Shown here piece by piece: positions 45,163 through 53,538 of a stretch of DNA of 64,000 nucleotides; position 1 is the first letter of the stretch, and every line of letters starts with the position of its first letter. A model generated the notes under the pieces. The model was not told where the DNA came from. It was given only the letters and a program-made list of their open reading frames with translations, and did no database searches. The position numbers were made by a program, and so were the translations under genes. Source of the DNA: Longispora albida DSM 44784. Lineage in GTDB: Bacteria; Actinomycetota; Actinomycetes; Mycobacteriales; Micromonosporaceae. Location of the stretch: positions 101,650 to 165,649 of the forward strand of contig NZ_KB903817.1 of assembly GCF_000379825.1 (NCBI RefSeq). The letters run 5' to 3'.

Positions 45163-46434
45163 TCAGCCGTAGCGTTCGCTGCTGCTGTGCCAGGCCAGGT
45201 TTCCGCCGAGCCAGGCCCACACGCCGGCCATGAATCTGAGTACCGCAGGGGAGCCGTCCGCCGCCAGCACCGCCGCTTCGGTCTCGAAGTCGCGGACCAG
45301 CTCGTCGTGGATGTCCACGGTTCTGGCCACGCCCTCGGCCAGCGAACAGCCCTCCTGGGCCGCGATGATCGATGGCAGATCGAAGTCGGCGCCGTTCGAC
45401 GTGCTCTGCCTGGCCAGCGAGTACAGGTCGTTGACGAGGGTGGCGGCCAGCGCGGCTTTCAGGACCGGGCCGCGTACCCGCGGGTGGGCGTACGCCTCCG
45501 CCGGCACCTCGTAGCCGCCGATCGCGTCGATGGCGCCGATGCAGGGCAGGAAGCTGTTCTGCTGCCGGTGGATCAGGTACTCGACGACGGCCGGCGTGTG
45601 GCCGGTGGCCCGCCAGGACGCCTCGGCGTCGAAGGCCACGAACAGCATGGCCAGCTCGTGGCGCAGCCGGTTCACCTGGGCGTGGCTGGCGTACCTGCTC
45701 AGGTGCGCGATGCCCGACCGCAGCGCGACCCGCACCGGATCGCCGAGCATCTGCTGTTCCAGGTCCTGCCGGTACCGGGCCGGCATCTGCGCGGGGTCCG
45801 CCGCCGCGTAGGCGACGCCGAGCCGCGCGGCCAGTACGGCAGGGCGCGAACCGGCCGACTCGTCGTCGCAGTAGTGGTCGTCGGCTGCCCACTCGGCGAC
45901 CGCGCACTTCGCGGCGGCGAGCAGCCGGTCGGCGTCGTCGGTGTCGGGGTGGGTGAGCATGATGAACCGGCCGAAGCTGGTTGACCGGAGCTGGTCGAGC
46001 CGTCCCGGGTAGATGCCTGTTTCCGCGGCCCAGCCGATGAGCCGGTCGTTGACTTCCTCCGCCAGCGCGGGGTCGTCGCGCAGCGGTGGCGGGCAGTACA
46101 GCTCGGGTACGCGCTGCCTGCGAGCCGGTGCCGTCACCCTCAGCGAACTGGTACCCAGCCCGGTCGGCCCTGACGGCGGCTGTGGCGACTCCGTCCCGCT
46201 CTCCGCATGCCGCGCGGGGGGAACAGGAAGGACAGCCGGCCCAGCAGGAGGAAACCTGGCCGAAGCCGTGCCCAGCCCCACCGGCCCGTGCAGTACCCGG
46301 TGTTGAAGACCTTCCTGCTGGCCTTCCGGCTGGCCTTCCTGTGAGCGGCGGCTGGCATGGGACAGCAGCCCTGCGACGAGATCGGCCAGTTCCGGGACCG
46401 CTGCGGGCGCGCTCACCCGCGACAGGAGCGACAC
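45163..46434 (-). CDS. 2-MIB-synthase-like terpene cyclase, encapsulin cargo candidate
   Basis: The 423-residue protein has a disordered, Pro/Gly-rich N-terminus (1-105) and a class I terpene cyclase domain. The Asp-rich metal motif is DDHYCDDE (185-192); the second motif is NDLYSLARQ (335-343), where the usual final Glu of NSE is Gln343; SERY at the C-terminus gives the usual RY pair. The N-terminus repeats GPxGLGTxSxR at 50-60 and 89-99, a likely shell-docking motif. The gene starts (GTG 46434, SD GGGAGG) 15 bp after the encapsulin stop. 2-MIB synthesis needs a GPP methyltransferase, which is absent here, so the product is open. Confidence 0.87.
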   Translation of the reverse strand: MSLLSRVSAPAAVPELADLVAGLLSHASRRSQEGQPEGQQEGLQHRVLHGPVGLGTASARFPPAGPAVLPVPPARHAESGTESPQPPSGPTGLGTSSLRVTAPARRQRVPELYCPPPLRDDPALAEEVNDRLIGWAAETGIYPGRLDQLRSTSFGRFIMLTHPDTDDADRLLAAAKCAVAEWAADDHYCDDESAGSRPAVLAARLGVAYAAADPAQMPARYRQDLEQQMLGDPVRVALRSGIAHLSRYASHAQVNRLRHELAMLFVAFDAEASWRATGHTPAVVEYLIHRQQNSFLPCIGAIDAIGGYEVPAEAYAHPRVRGPVLKAALAATLVNDLYSLARQSTSNGADFDLPSIIAAQEGCSLAEGVARTVDIHDELVRDFETEAAVLAADGSPAVLRFMAGVWAWLGGNLAWHSSSERYG

Positions 46435-46449
46435 GGTTTCCTCCCGTCG

Positions 46450-47880
46450 CTAGTCGCGGTAGTACGACAGCTCGACGCTGTCGAGGATGCCGAGCGCGTC
46501 CGGGACGAGGACCGCCTGCGAGTAGTAGGCCGTGACGAGGTACGACATGATCGCCCGCTCGTCGATGCCCATGAACTTCACGGTCAGGCTCTCCTCGTAC
46601 TCGTCGGGGATGCCCGTCTGGTGCAGCCCGACCACACCCTGCTCGTCCTCCCCGGTACGCATCGCGAGGATGTGCGAGGTGTGGCCGTTCGAGATCGGGA
46701 TCTTGCCGCACGGGAGGATCGGCACGCCCCGCCAGGCGGGCACGTTGTGGCCGTGCAACTCCGCCGGCTCCGGGTAGATCCCGCGATGGGTGCACTCACG
46801 GAAGAACGCGGCGATCGCCTTCGGATGCGCGAGGAACAGCTTCGTGCCGCGCCGCATGCACAGCAGCTCGTCCATGTCGTCGGGCGTGGGCGGGCCGGTG
46901 CGGGTGTGGATGCGCTGGCGGGGATCCGCGTTGTGCAGCAGCCCGAACTCGCGGTTGTTCACCAGCTCGTGCTCCTGGCGTTCCCGTAGTGCCTCGATCG
47001 TCAGCCGTAACTGCTGGTCGAGCTGGTTCATCGGCTCGTTGTAGAGATCGGCGACCCGGGTGTGCACCCGGAGCACCGTCTGGGCGACGCTCAGCTCGTA
47101 CTCGCGCGGCGCCAGCTCGTAGTCGACGAACGTGCTCGGCAGCACCGGCTCGCCGATGTGGCCGGCTGACAGGTCGATCGCCGCCTCGCCGTGCTTGTTC
47201 TGCGGCAGGCTGGCCTTGGCCCGATGCTGCTCCACGTGGGCACGCAGCGACTCCGACCGCTCGGTGAGCTGCGTGAACGCCTGCCGGGGGAGAGCCAGCA
47301 CCGTCACGGCCGTCATCGCCGTGGCGGTGAACTCCCAGATGCTCTGGTCCTCGAGCAGCGACTGGTCGCCGAAGAACTCCCCGGTGGACAGCACCGCGAG
47401 CTGCACCGGATTGCCGTACTCCCCGACGCCGGTCTTGCTGACCTTGCCGTACGCGATCAGATACACGTGGTCGGCCACCGAGCCGAACTCGGTGATGACC
47501 TGGCCCGCCTCGTACTCGTGCTGGCCGAACCTGCCCGCCAGCTCGTCGAGCACTCCGGCGTCGTCGAAGCCGCGCAGCAGCGCCAGCTCGCCGAGCTCGG
47601 CCGGTACCACGCGAACCTCGGCACCGGCCTGCGTGAACGTCACCCGGCCGTCACCGATCAGGTAGCTGAGCCGGCGGTTCACCCGGTACGTGCCGCTGCC
47701 GACCCGCACCCACGGCAGCATCCGCAGCAGCCAACGCGAGCTGATCTCCTGCATCTGCGGCACAGACTTGGTCGTCGTCGCCAGGTTGCGCGCAGCCGCC
47801 GTGCTCAGGCTGACCTGCGAGGGCTGCGAGGACTCCGCTGGCTGTGAGGACTCCTCAGCGCGTTCCACCGACCTGGTCAT
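46450..47880 (-). CDS. Family 2B encapsulin shell protein with cNMP-binding domain
   Basis: The 476-residue protein is an HK97-fold nanocompartment shell of Family 2B. An N-terminal arm and start of the fold (about 40-97) are followed by an inserted cyclic-nucleotide-binding-like domain (about 98-215: [71 protein letters not shown]), then the rest of the shell fold ([70 protein letters not shown]). These shells enclose terpene cyclases; a cyclase gene is next. Starts at 47880 or 47886 (MQMTRSV) are both plausible. Often mis-annotated as a Crp/Fnr regulator. Confidence 0.92.
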   Translation of the reverse strand: MTRSVERAEESSQPAESSQPSQVSLSTAAARNLATTTKSVPQMQEISSRWLLRMLPWVRVGSGTYRVNRRLSYLIGDGRVTFTQAGAEVRVVPAELGELALLRGFDDAGVLDELAGRFGQHEYEAGQVITEFGSVADHVYLIAYGKVSKTGVGEYGNPVQLAVLSTGEFFGDQSLLEDQSIWEFTATAMTAVTVLALPRQAFTQLTERSESLRAHVEQHRAKASLPQNKHGEAAIDLSAGHIGEPVLPSTFVDYELAPREYELSVAQTVLRVHTRVADLYNEPMNQLDQQLRLTIEALRERQEHELVNNREFGLLHNADPRQRIHTRTGPPTPDDMDELLCMRRGTKLFLAHPKAIAAFFRECTHRGIYPEPAELHGHNVPAWRGVPILPCGKIPISNGHTSHILAMRTGEDEQGVVGLHQTGIPDEYEESLTVKFMGIDERAIMSYLVTAYYSQAVLVPDALGILDSVELSYYRD

Positions 47881-47998
47881 CTGCATACACCTGCCGATCG
47901 AGGAGGCCGCCGATGATGGCTCTCGACCAGTAATACCAGGTGCAGACAATTTTTATTGATTTTCGTACATATTGGAAACCCGGGCTCGCGTCGAGACG

Positions 47999-48041
47999 GC
48001 GGCTGGTGCGGTGCCGGGCGAAACGGGACCGCACCAGCCGC
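47999..48041 (-). terminator. Terminator between the small secreted protein and the encapsulin
   Basis: A 14-bp stem GCGGCTGGTGCGGT/ACCGCACCAGCCGC lies 12 bases past the stop of the upstream gene. The AT-rich 47940-47975 beside it is the probable encapsulin promoter region. Confidence 0.85.
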
Positions 48042-48052
48042 CTGCTGGATCA

Positions 48053-48361
48053 TCAGACGCTGTAGTCGACGTAGCCCCACGCGGCGACGGTCCCCCACGG
48101 GCAGGTGGCGACGGAGTCGCCGACCGTGACGGTGGTGCCGTAGCGCTCGGTGACCACATTGCCGAACCTGTCGAGGCAGCGGACGGCCGCTCGCGCGTGG
48201 TCCATGTTGTGGATGAAGCAACGGATCTGATACGAGCGGGACGTCGGATAGTCCCAGTCCTGGCAGCCCTGGGTCGGGGCGGCCTGGGCGGCCTGCGGGA
48301 CGGCCAGCGCCGCGGCGCTCAGCACCCCGGCCAGTGCCACGGCGCGGAAGGTCTTCGACAT
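48053..48361 (-). CDS. Small secreted SH3-like protein
   Basis: The 102-residue protein has a signal peptide (1-28, PQAAQA) and a 74-residue mature domain with three Cys and a VRCLDRFGNVVTERYGTTVTVGD... GYVDYSV pattern like bacterial SH3 domains. Function unknown. It stands alone between the SARP gene and the encapsulin operon, on the same strand. Confidence 0.75.
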   Translation of the reverse strand: MSKTFRAVALAGVLSAAALAVPQAAQAAPTQGCQDWDYPTSRSYQIRCFIHNMDHARAAVRCLDRFGNVVTERYGTTVTVGDSVATCPWGTVAAWGYVDYSV

Positions 48362-48454
48362 GTGAACCTCCTGGTCACAGCCTGCGATCGCCCCGTGCGA
48401 CCGCGATGCCCAGACGCTATGGCCGCCGCCTTACCAGTGCCTTACCGCGATCGA

Positions 48455-51406
48455 TCAGGCGTCCAGTGTGGACAGCCACCGGTTCACCTCCTCGTGCTGG
48501 TCCAGCATGTCCGCCTCGGCGTACCGTGCCGCGGCCTCGCGCCCGGTCAGCGCCGCGGCCTCGAAGTCGCCGAGGCCGGCGTGGGCCCGCGCGAGGTACT
48601 GCAGGATCCTGGGCAGGAAGGTCGGCGGCTGCAGCGTCCTGGCCAGGCCGGCCGCCTCGGTGAACATCGCGAGCGCTGTCGGCGGGTCGGAGCGGCTGAG
48701 CGCGATCTCACCTGCCAGGGACAGCGCGTCGCGCAGCGCCCGGGCGTCGTCCGCACTCCGGGCCAGCGCCAGCGCGTCGCTCGCGCTCCGCCACGCCGCC
48801 GCGATGTCCCCGACCTTCAGCCAGGTCCTGGCCAGGTGGCAGCCGGTGACGCTGCCGAAGACCGGCTCGCCGAACCCGGCGAGTACCTGGCACGACTCCT
48901 CGAACCGGGCGGCGGCCTCCCGGTGCCGGCCGGCTCTGTTCAGGCTCTGGGCGATCCGGGAGAGCGCGTTCGCCTCGCCGGCCCGGTCGCCTGTCCGGCG
49001 AAAGATCGCCAGTGCTTCCTCGTGGTCGTTGCATGCCTGCTCGTCGCCAGGCGTGATCTCGTGACGGAGGGTGCCGCGGGCCAGGTGTGCCCAGCCCAGC
49101 TGCGCTGATTCCGGGTACCCGCGGAGGTGGCCGATCGCCCACGCGCTCGCGGCACTGGCCGCCCGTACCTGCCGGGTCATCCGGTATGCCATGCCCAGCT
49201 GCGTGGCGGCCACCCCGGCGAGCAGGACCTGGCCGGTCCGCGCCAGGACGCGGCGGGCCTCGCGCAGCATGGGCAGTGCCGTCGTGTTGTGCCCGCGAGC
49301 CCGGCGCAGGCCGCCGAGCGCCAGGAGCAGCGGCCCCCGGCCGGGCGCTCCCGCTCCAGCCGCGCCGAGTACGTGTTCCGCCGCCTCGGTCCACGTGCCG
49401 ATGTAGTCGGGGTTCCCGGCGAAGTTCGCGACGGCGGACAGCAGGTCGCAGGCGAGTTCCGTCCAGCCACGGGCTGCGGAGTCCACGGCTGCCGCAGCCA
49501 CAAAACTCTGCTCGGCCGCGAGCCACACGAGCGGGTCGGCGGGCAGCTCGGTGTCCAGCGGCGCGTCGGGTACCGGGAAATGCCTGCTGGCCAACTGCCG
49601 ATCCGCAGCGACCGCGAGCCCCAGCAGCGTCTCGTAGCACCGCCGGAGCGCCGCCTGATCGTCCGGAGTGGACAGACCTGCTGCGTACTCCTGAACCAGG
49701 TCATGCACCGCGTACTGGTTTTCGCGCGTCGCCGTGATCAGGGAGGCCTCGACCAGCTCCGCCAGACCCCCGGCCGCCTCCCCGCCGAGCAGCGCCGTGG
49801 CCACCCAGTCGCGCAGGCTCGCCACCGGCAGCAACCCGATCCGCCGGAAGAGCAGCAGGCCGGCCGGGCTGAGCCAGGCGAGACTGAGCCCGAACACCGC
49901 CTCGACAGCACTCGCGGGATCCCCGTCCACGCGCAGCGCTCCCACCCGGCCGTCACGCGCGAGAGACGCGGTGTAGGACTGGACGGTCGCGCGGGCGTCC
50001 TCGGCCAGGTTCGCGGCGGCGATCCGCAGCGCGAGCGGGAACCGGCCGCACGCCTCGGCCAGCCCGGCCAGCACCCCGGCCTGCGCGCCTGCCCGCCCAG
50101 GGCCGAGCAGCGTACCGAGCAGGCCAGCCGCGTCGGCCCGCGACAGGGTACCGAGATCGATCCGGCGCGCACCCTCCCTGACCACCAGCCCGCCCAGCCG
50201 ATCGCGGCTGGTCACGACGACGGCGGCCTCCGGGCTGCCCGGCAGCAGCGGGCGTACCTGCTCGGCGGAGCGCGCGTTGTCGAGGATGACCAGCACCCGC
50301 TGGCCGGCGAGCACCCGGCGGAACATCGCCGCGGCTTCCTCAGCCCCGGCCGGGAGCGCGTCGGCGCGCACCCCAGCCATCAGCAGCAGCTGGTGCAGCG
50401 CCTCGGCAGAGCTGAGCGGCACACCCGAACCGTACCCGCGCAGGTCCAGATAGAACTGGCCATCGGGGAACCGGCTCGCCGACTGCTGTCCCCAGTGGAC
50501 GGCCAGCGCTGTCTTCCCCACGCCACCAGCCCCGGCGACAGCCGAGATCACCGCGACGGCCGACGGCCCGGCCACCGCCCCGTCGAGCCAGCTCAGCTCG
50601 GACTCCCGGCCGGTGAAGTCCGGTACGGCCCGTGGCAGGTACCGGCGCGGGCTCGGCTGGGCGGCCGGCTCCGGCGGGGCCACGTCGCCCAGCAGCATCC
50701 TGTGGTGCAGCTCGCGCAGCGCCGGGCTGGGTTCGAGGCCGAGGTCGGTGGCGAGCAGCTCCCGGGTCGTCCGGTACGTGGCCAGGGCCTCGGCCTGCCT
50801 GCCGGTGTCGTACAGCGCGCGCATCAGCAGCCCGGCGAGTCCCTCCCTGGCCGGATGGGCTGCGGCGAGGGTCTTGAGCAGGCTGACCGCCTCGTGCTGC
50901 CTGCCAGTGTCCAGCAAGGACTGTGCCCGCAACTCCAGGGCCGTGAAGCGCAGGTCCTCCAGCCCGGAACCGACCCGCTCCCTCAGCAGGTCGTCGGCGA
51001 CGTCGGCCAGCAGCGGGCCACGCCAGTACGCGACCGCTTCCTCCAGTTTGGACAGCCGGGCCTGCGGGGCTGGCGTCCGCTGCGCCTCGGCGAGGGCCGC
51101 TGTGAACAGGTGGACGTCGACCAGCTCGGGTGGCACGTCCATCAGGTACCCGCCGCCGCGCGTCTCGACGGTCAGCCCGTGCGGGCGCAGGAGCCGCCTC
51201 AGCCGCGCGGTGTACGTGTGGATCGCGGCCCGTCCCGACAGCGGGGGACTGCCGTGCCAGAGCAGGTCGGCCAGCCGGTCGATCGGCACGACCCGCCGCG
51301 TCTCCAGTAACAGCAGCCCGAGCAGGCAGCGCTCCTGCCTCCGGCCGAGCCCCACCGGCTCGCCCCCAGCCTCGAACCTGACCTCGCCGAGAAGCTGGAA
51401 TCTCAT
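48455..51406 (-). CDS. AfsR/SARP family regulator (BTAD, NB-ARC, TPR)
   Basis: The 983-residue protein has an OmpR-like winged HTH (1-85: MRFQLLGEVRFEAGGEPVGLGRRQERCLLGLLLL, RLRRLLRPHGLTVETRGGGYLMDVP), a BTAD domain (about 90-240), an NB-ARC ATPase with Walker A GAGGVGKT (about 288-295) and VLVILDNARS, and C-terminal TPRs. Such proteins activate secondary-metabolite genes. I chose ATG 51406; upstream codons are not family-like. It lies next to the encapsulin-terpene locus, a possible target, and is divergent from the 36-codon gene. Confidence 0.92.
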   Translation of the reverse strand: MRFQLLGEVRFEAGGEPVGLGRRQERCLLGLLLLETRRVVPIDRLADLLWHGSPPLSGRAAIHTYTARLRRLLRPHGLTVETRGGGYLMDVPPELVDVHLFTAALAEAQRTPAPQARLSKLEEAVAYWRGPLLADVADDLLRERVGSGLEDLRFTALELRAQSLLDTGRQHEAVSLLKTLAAAHPAREGLAGLLMRALYDTGRQAEALATYRTTRELLATDLGLEPSPALRELHHRMLLGDVAPPEPAAQPSPRRYLPRAVPDFTGRESELSWLDGAVAGPSAVAVISAVAGAGGVGKTALAVHWGQQSASRFPDGQFYLDLRGYGSGVPLSSAEALHQLLLMAGVRADALPAGAEEAAAMFRRVLAGQRVLVILDNARSAEQVRPLLPGSPEAAVVVTSRDRLGGLVVREGARRIDLGTLSRADAAGLLGTLLGPGRAGAQAGVLAGLAEACGRFPLALRIAAANLAEDARATVQSYTASLARDGRVGALRVDGDPASAVEAVFGLSLAWLSPAGLLLFRRIGLLPVASLRDWVATALLGGEAAGGLAELVEASLITATRENQYAVHDLVQEYAAGLSTPDDQAALRRCYETLLGLAVAADRQLASRHFPVPDAPLDTELPADPLVWLAAEQSFVAAAAVDSAARGWTELACDLLSAVANFAGNPDYIGTWTEAAEHVLGAAGAGAPGRGPLLLALGGLRRARGHNTTALPMLREARRVLARTGQVLLAGVAATQLGMAYRMTRQVRAASAASAWAIGHLRGYPESAQLGWAHLARGTLRHEITPGDEQACNDHEEALAIFRRTGDRAGEANALSRIAQSLNRAGRHREAAARFEESCQVLAGFGEPVFGSVTGCHLARTWLKVGDIAAAWRSASDALALARSADDARALRDALSLAGEIALSRSDPPTALAMFTEAAGLARTLQPPTFLPRILQYLARAHAGLGDFEAAALTGREAAARYAEADMLDQHEEVNRWLSTLDA

Positions 51407-51600
51407 GCCCGGTGATCCTATGGGCTTCCTCCCTTTCCAACCACCTTTCAGTACCAGCTTTATCGTCGCCCGAGTAATGATCATCAAGGCGCCCGGCCGT
51501 GGTTGTTAATGGGTTGCCCGGCCACTTCGCCCGCCCGTACTGTCGGCGGCATCAGCAAGGACCGTCCACGCTGAACCAGACCTGGAAGCAGGAGCTTTCG

Positions 51601-51711
51601 ATGACCCGGCACACGATGCACGACCTCAAGCGCCTCGCCGCGCTCGGTGGCATTGCGTTCGGTGGCGGTATCGAAGGCAGGGAACACATTCTGGCCAGGC
51701 AGCGGGGCTAG
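51601..51711 (+). CDS. 36-residue peptide gene of unknown function
   Basis: ATG 51601 has a good SD (AGGAG, 6-base spacing); the product has a charged N-terminus, a hydrophobic Gly-rich centre (LAALGGIAFGGGIEG) and a basic C-terminus (HILARQRG). A U-tailed terminator follows within 20 bases, so this is a compact transcription unit. It is divergent from the SARP gene. A signalling peptide, peptide precursor or small regulator are all possible; nothing recognised. Confidence 0.55.
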   Translation: MTRHTMHDLKRLAALGGIAFGGGIEGREHILARQRG

Positions 51712-51728
51712 CGCACACCAGCGCACAC

Positions 51729-51761
51729 GCCGCCTGCCCGCCAGCCGGGAGGCGGCTTTTT
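51729..51761 (+). terminator. Terminator after the 36-codon gene
   Basis: GCCGCCT (51729-51735) pairs with AGGCGGC (51750-51756), followed by five T. Confidence 0.88.
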
Positions 51762-51847
51762 GTTTCCCGGTAAAAGAAATCAGCAAACGAAACTCCGGTG
51801 AAGGAAAACCATTCTCTCGCCGGCCAGAATTCGCCATTATCTCGCAC

Positions 51848-51919
51848 GCGGCTGTAGCTCACCAGGCAGAGCATCTGGCTTCCAACCAGAAGGACGGGGT
51901 TCGAGTCCCCGCCGCCGCT
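51848..51919 (+). tRNA. tRNA-Gly(TCC)-like
   Basis: Acceptor GCGGCTG/CCGCCGC (one T-C mismatch), D stem GCTC/GAGC, anticodon stem TCTGG/CCAGA with loop CTTCCAA (TCC), T stem CGGGG/CCCCG, discriminator T as expected for Gly. First of an array of unusual tRNAs. Confidence 0.82.
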
Positions 51920-51922
51920 CGG

Positions 51923-51961
51923 CGGGACCTGGACCCCCACGGGGGGATGGTCCGGGTCCCG
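51923..51961 (+). repeat. Hairpin between tRNA-Gly and tRNA-Ile
   Basis: A 13-bp stem (CGGGACCTGGACC with GGTCCGGGTCCCG, one T-G pair). Possibly a processing signal or a weak terminator. Confidence 0.65.
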
Positions 51962-51969
51962 ACCCCAAT

Positions 51970-52042
51970 CCCGCCGTAGCCAACCGGTGAAGGCACCGAT
52001 CTGATACATCGGCACAGCCAGGTTCGACTCCTGGCGGCGGGA
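51970..52042 (+). tRNA. Divergent tRNA-Ile(GAT)
   Basis: A well-folded cloverleaf: acceptor CCCGCCG/CGGCGGG, D stem GCC/GGC, anticodon stem CCGAT/ATCGG with loop CTGATAC (GAT), T stem CCAGG/CCTGG, discriminator A. The acceptor does not resemble the canonical GGG-start tRNA-Ile of actinomycetes. Confidence 0.82.
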
Positions 52043-52045
52043 CTT

Positions 52046-52285
52046 CCCTCGCTGGCTCAACAGGACCGAGCGGCGCCGTCCTAAGAGGTCCTAACTTAAT
52101 GGCGGTGGTGCTATGGCGAGGTCCAGGAGGCGAGCGGCAAGCAGAATTCGAGGGCGGATACCGGTGTTGTATCCGCCCTCGAATTCTGCGCAGTCCGGTC
52201 GTCTTCTGGGGCCGCCAGAGCGCCGCCAGTCATTGAGTTAGGACCTCTAAGGCGACAGTTCCGGGTTCGAATCCCGGGCGGGGGA
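52046..52285 (+). tRNA. tRNA-Arg(CCT) interrupted in the anticodon loop
   Basis: With 163 bp and one TAA removed the sequence folds as a tRNA: acceptor CCCTCGC/GCGGGGG (one T-G), D stem GCTC/GAGC, anticodon stem GCGCC/GGCGA (outer pair mismatched), loop GTCCTAA giving anticodon CCT, T stem CCGGG/CCCGG, discriminator A. As it stands the gene is split after TAA of the loop and should not give a functional tRNA unless the insert is spliced. Confidence 0.75.
52085..52247. mobile_element. 163-bp MITE-like foldback element
   Basis: Terminal inverted repeats GAGGTCCTAAC/GTTAGGACCTC are perfect and extend imperfectly some 50 bases inward; the target TAA is duplicated at 52082-52084 and 52248-52250. 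The centre is a perfect 21-bp inverted repeat (52141-52161 with 52169-52189) around a 7-base loop. There is no coding frame, so it would move using the transposase of an IS5-like relative. Confidence 0.82.
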
Positions 52286-52300
52286 CAGCACGATGCTTGA

Positions 52301-52372
52301 GGCGCGTTGGTCTAGGGGTCAGGATACCCGGCTTTCATCTGGGAGACGCCGGTTCGAATCCGGTACGCGCTA
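52301..52372 (+). tRNA. tRNA-Glu(TTC)-like
   Basis: Acceptor GGCGCGT/ACGCGCT (first pair G-T), anticodon arm CCCGG/CTGGG with loop CTTTCAT (TTC), T stem GCCGG/CCGGT, discriminator A. The remaining 52373-52532 is presumably the promoter region of the next gene. Confidence 0.82.
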
Positions 52373-52532
52373 CCTGAGTTTCCTCGGTGCCATCCGCTGT
52401 GGAGTCCACGCCCGGCGGCTATCGATGCGGTTTGCGGCAATCGGCCCCCTGTGACAGTAACGCTCAGTTACCGTCAGCCTGTGCTGTCCGGAGCCGGGTG
52501 CCGGCTCCGGCCACCTGTGGAAGGGGGCCGAG

Positions 52533-53471
52533 GTGACCGGTACGTTGCGGGTTCTCACTGCCGGGGTCGTGGTGGCGGCTTCGGCGTTCCTCGGGGCCGT
52601 GCCAGCGCACGCCGCGCCGCCGAGGTGCTTCGGGAAGGCCGCGACGATCACGGGCGCCGGCTGGATCACGGGTACCCCGGGCCCGGATGTCATCGTCGGC
52701 TCGGCCAGCCCGGACGCGATCGACGGCCAGGGCGGCGACGACCTCGTCTGCGGGCTCGGCGGCGGCGACCTGATCCAGGGCGGGCGTGGCGACGACAAGC
52801 TCGACGGCGGCCCGGGCGACGACATCATCGTCGGCGACATCCGCGTCGAGGAGGGTGACGTCTGGCCGGCCGGCGGGGAGGACCTCGTCATCGGCGGCGA
52901 CGGCAACGACCGGCTGACCGGGGACAACCGCGCGGCCGGGCACGGCGGCAAGGCCGGTGGCCCGGGCGGCGACGACGTGATCAAGGGCGGGGACGGCGAC
53001 GACAACGTCACCGGGGACAACGGCGCCAGCGACGGCGAGGTCTACGGCGACGGCGGCGACGACCTGATCGAGCTCGGCTCCGGCAGGGACTCGGCGTCCG
53101 GCGACAACGTCGGAGCGACCAGCATGGGCGAGGGCGGCGACGACATCATCGAGGGCGGCGACGGCGACGACGTGTACCTGGTCGGCGACAACGCCACCTA
53201 CGCGGGCACCGTCGGCCCCGGCCGGGGCGGCAACGACATGATCAGTGGCGGTCCCGGCGACGACAAGTACCTGATCGGGGACCACAACCCGGTGTCGGGG
53301 CCCGGGTACGGCGAGAGCGCCCACGACATGCTCGACGGCGGTTCCGGGCGGGACGGCCTGCACGGGGACAGCTTCAACGACGTGCAGTCGATCGACTCGG
53401 GTAGCGGATTCGACATCTGCCGTGGCCGGTCGGGCGGCGACACCCGGGCGCGCTGCGAGGTGGCGTTCTGA
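52533..53471 (+). CDS. Secreted RTX (hemolysin-type) calcium-binding repeat protein
   Basis: The 312-residue protein has a Sec signal peptide (1-28, PAHA) and about ten glycine-rich GGxGxDxhx nonapeptide repeats (GQGGDDLVCG, GGRGDDKLDGG, GGDGNDRLTG, GGDGDDNVTG, GSGRDSASG, GGDGDDVYLVG) forming a calcium-binding parallel beta roll. No catalytic domain is present. Sec export with RTX repeats is usual in Gram-positives. GTG 52533. Confidence 0.88.
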   Translation: MTGTLRVLTAGVVVAASAFLGAVPAHAAPPRCFGKAATITGAGWITGTPGPDVIVGSASPDAIDGQGGDDLVCGLGGGDLIQGGRGDDKLDGGPGDDIIVGDIRVEEGDVWPAGGEDLVIGGDGNDRLTGDNRAAGHGGKAGGPGGDDVIKGGDGDDNVTGDNGASDGEVYGDGGDDLIELGSGRDSASGDNVGATSMGEGGDDIIEGGDGDDVYLVGDNATYAGTVGPGRGGNDMISGGPGDDKYLIGDHNPVSGPGYGESAHDMLDGGSGRDGLHGDSFNDVQSIDSGSGFDICRGRSGGDTRARCEVAF

Positions 53472-53538
53472 TTCTCCCGGCCCGAGCGTATGGCGGCCCC
53501 TGCCGGATGCGCTCATGCTGGGATGAGGAGGCACGAAC

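Noticed and set aside
46450..47880. Crp/Fnr-type transcription factor
   Set aside because: The cyclic-nucleotide-binding domain is present but no HTH follows; the rest matches the Family 2B encapsulin shell.
52085..52247. Group I intron in tRNA-Arg(CCT)
   Set aside because: 163 bp is too short for a usual group I intron, no P/Q/R/S core was seen, and terminal repeats with a TAA duplication favour a MITE. Not fully excluded.
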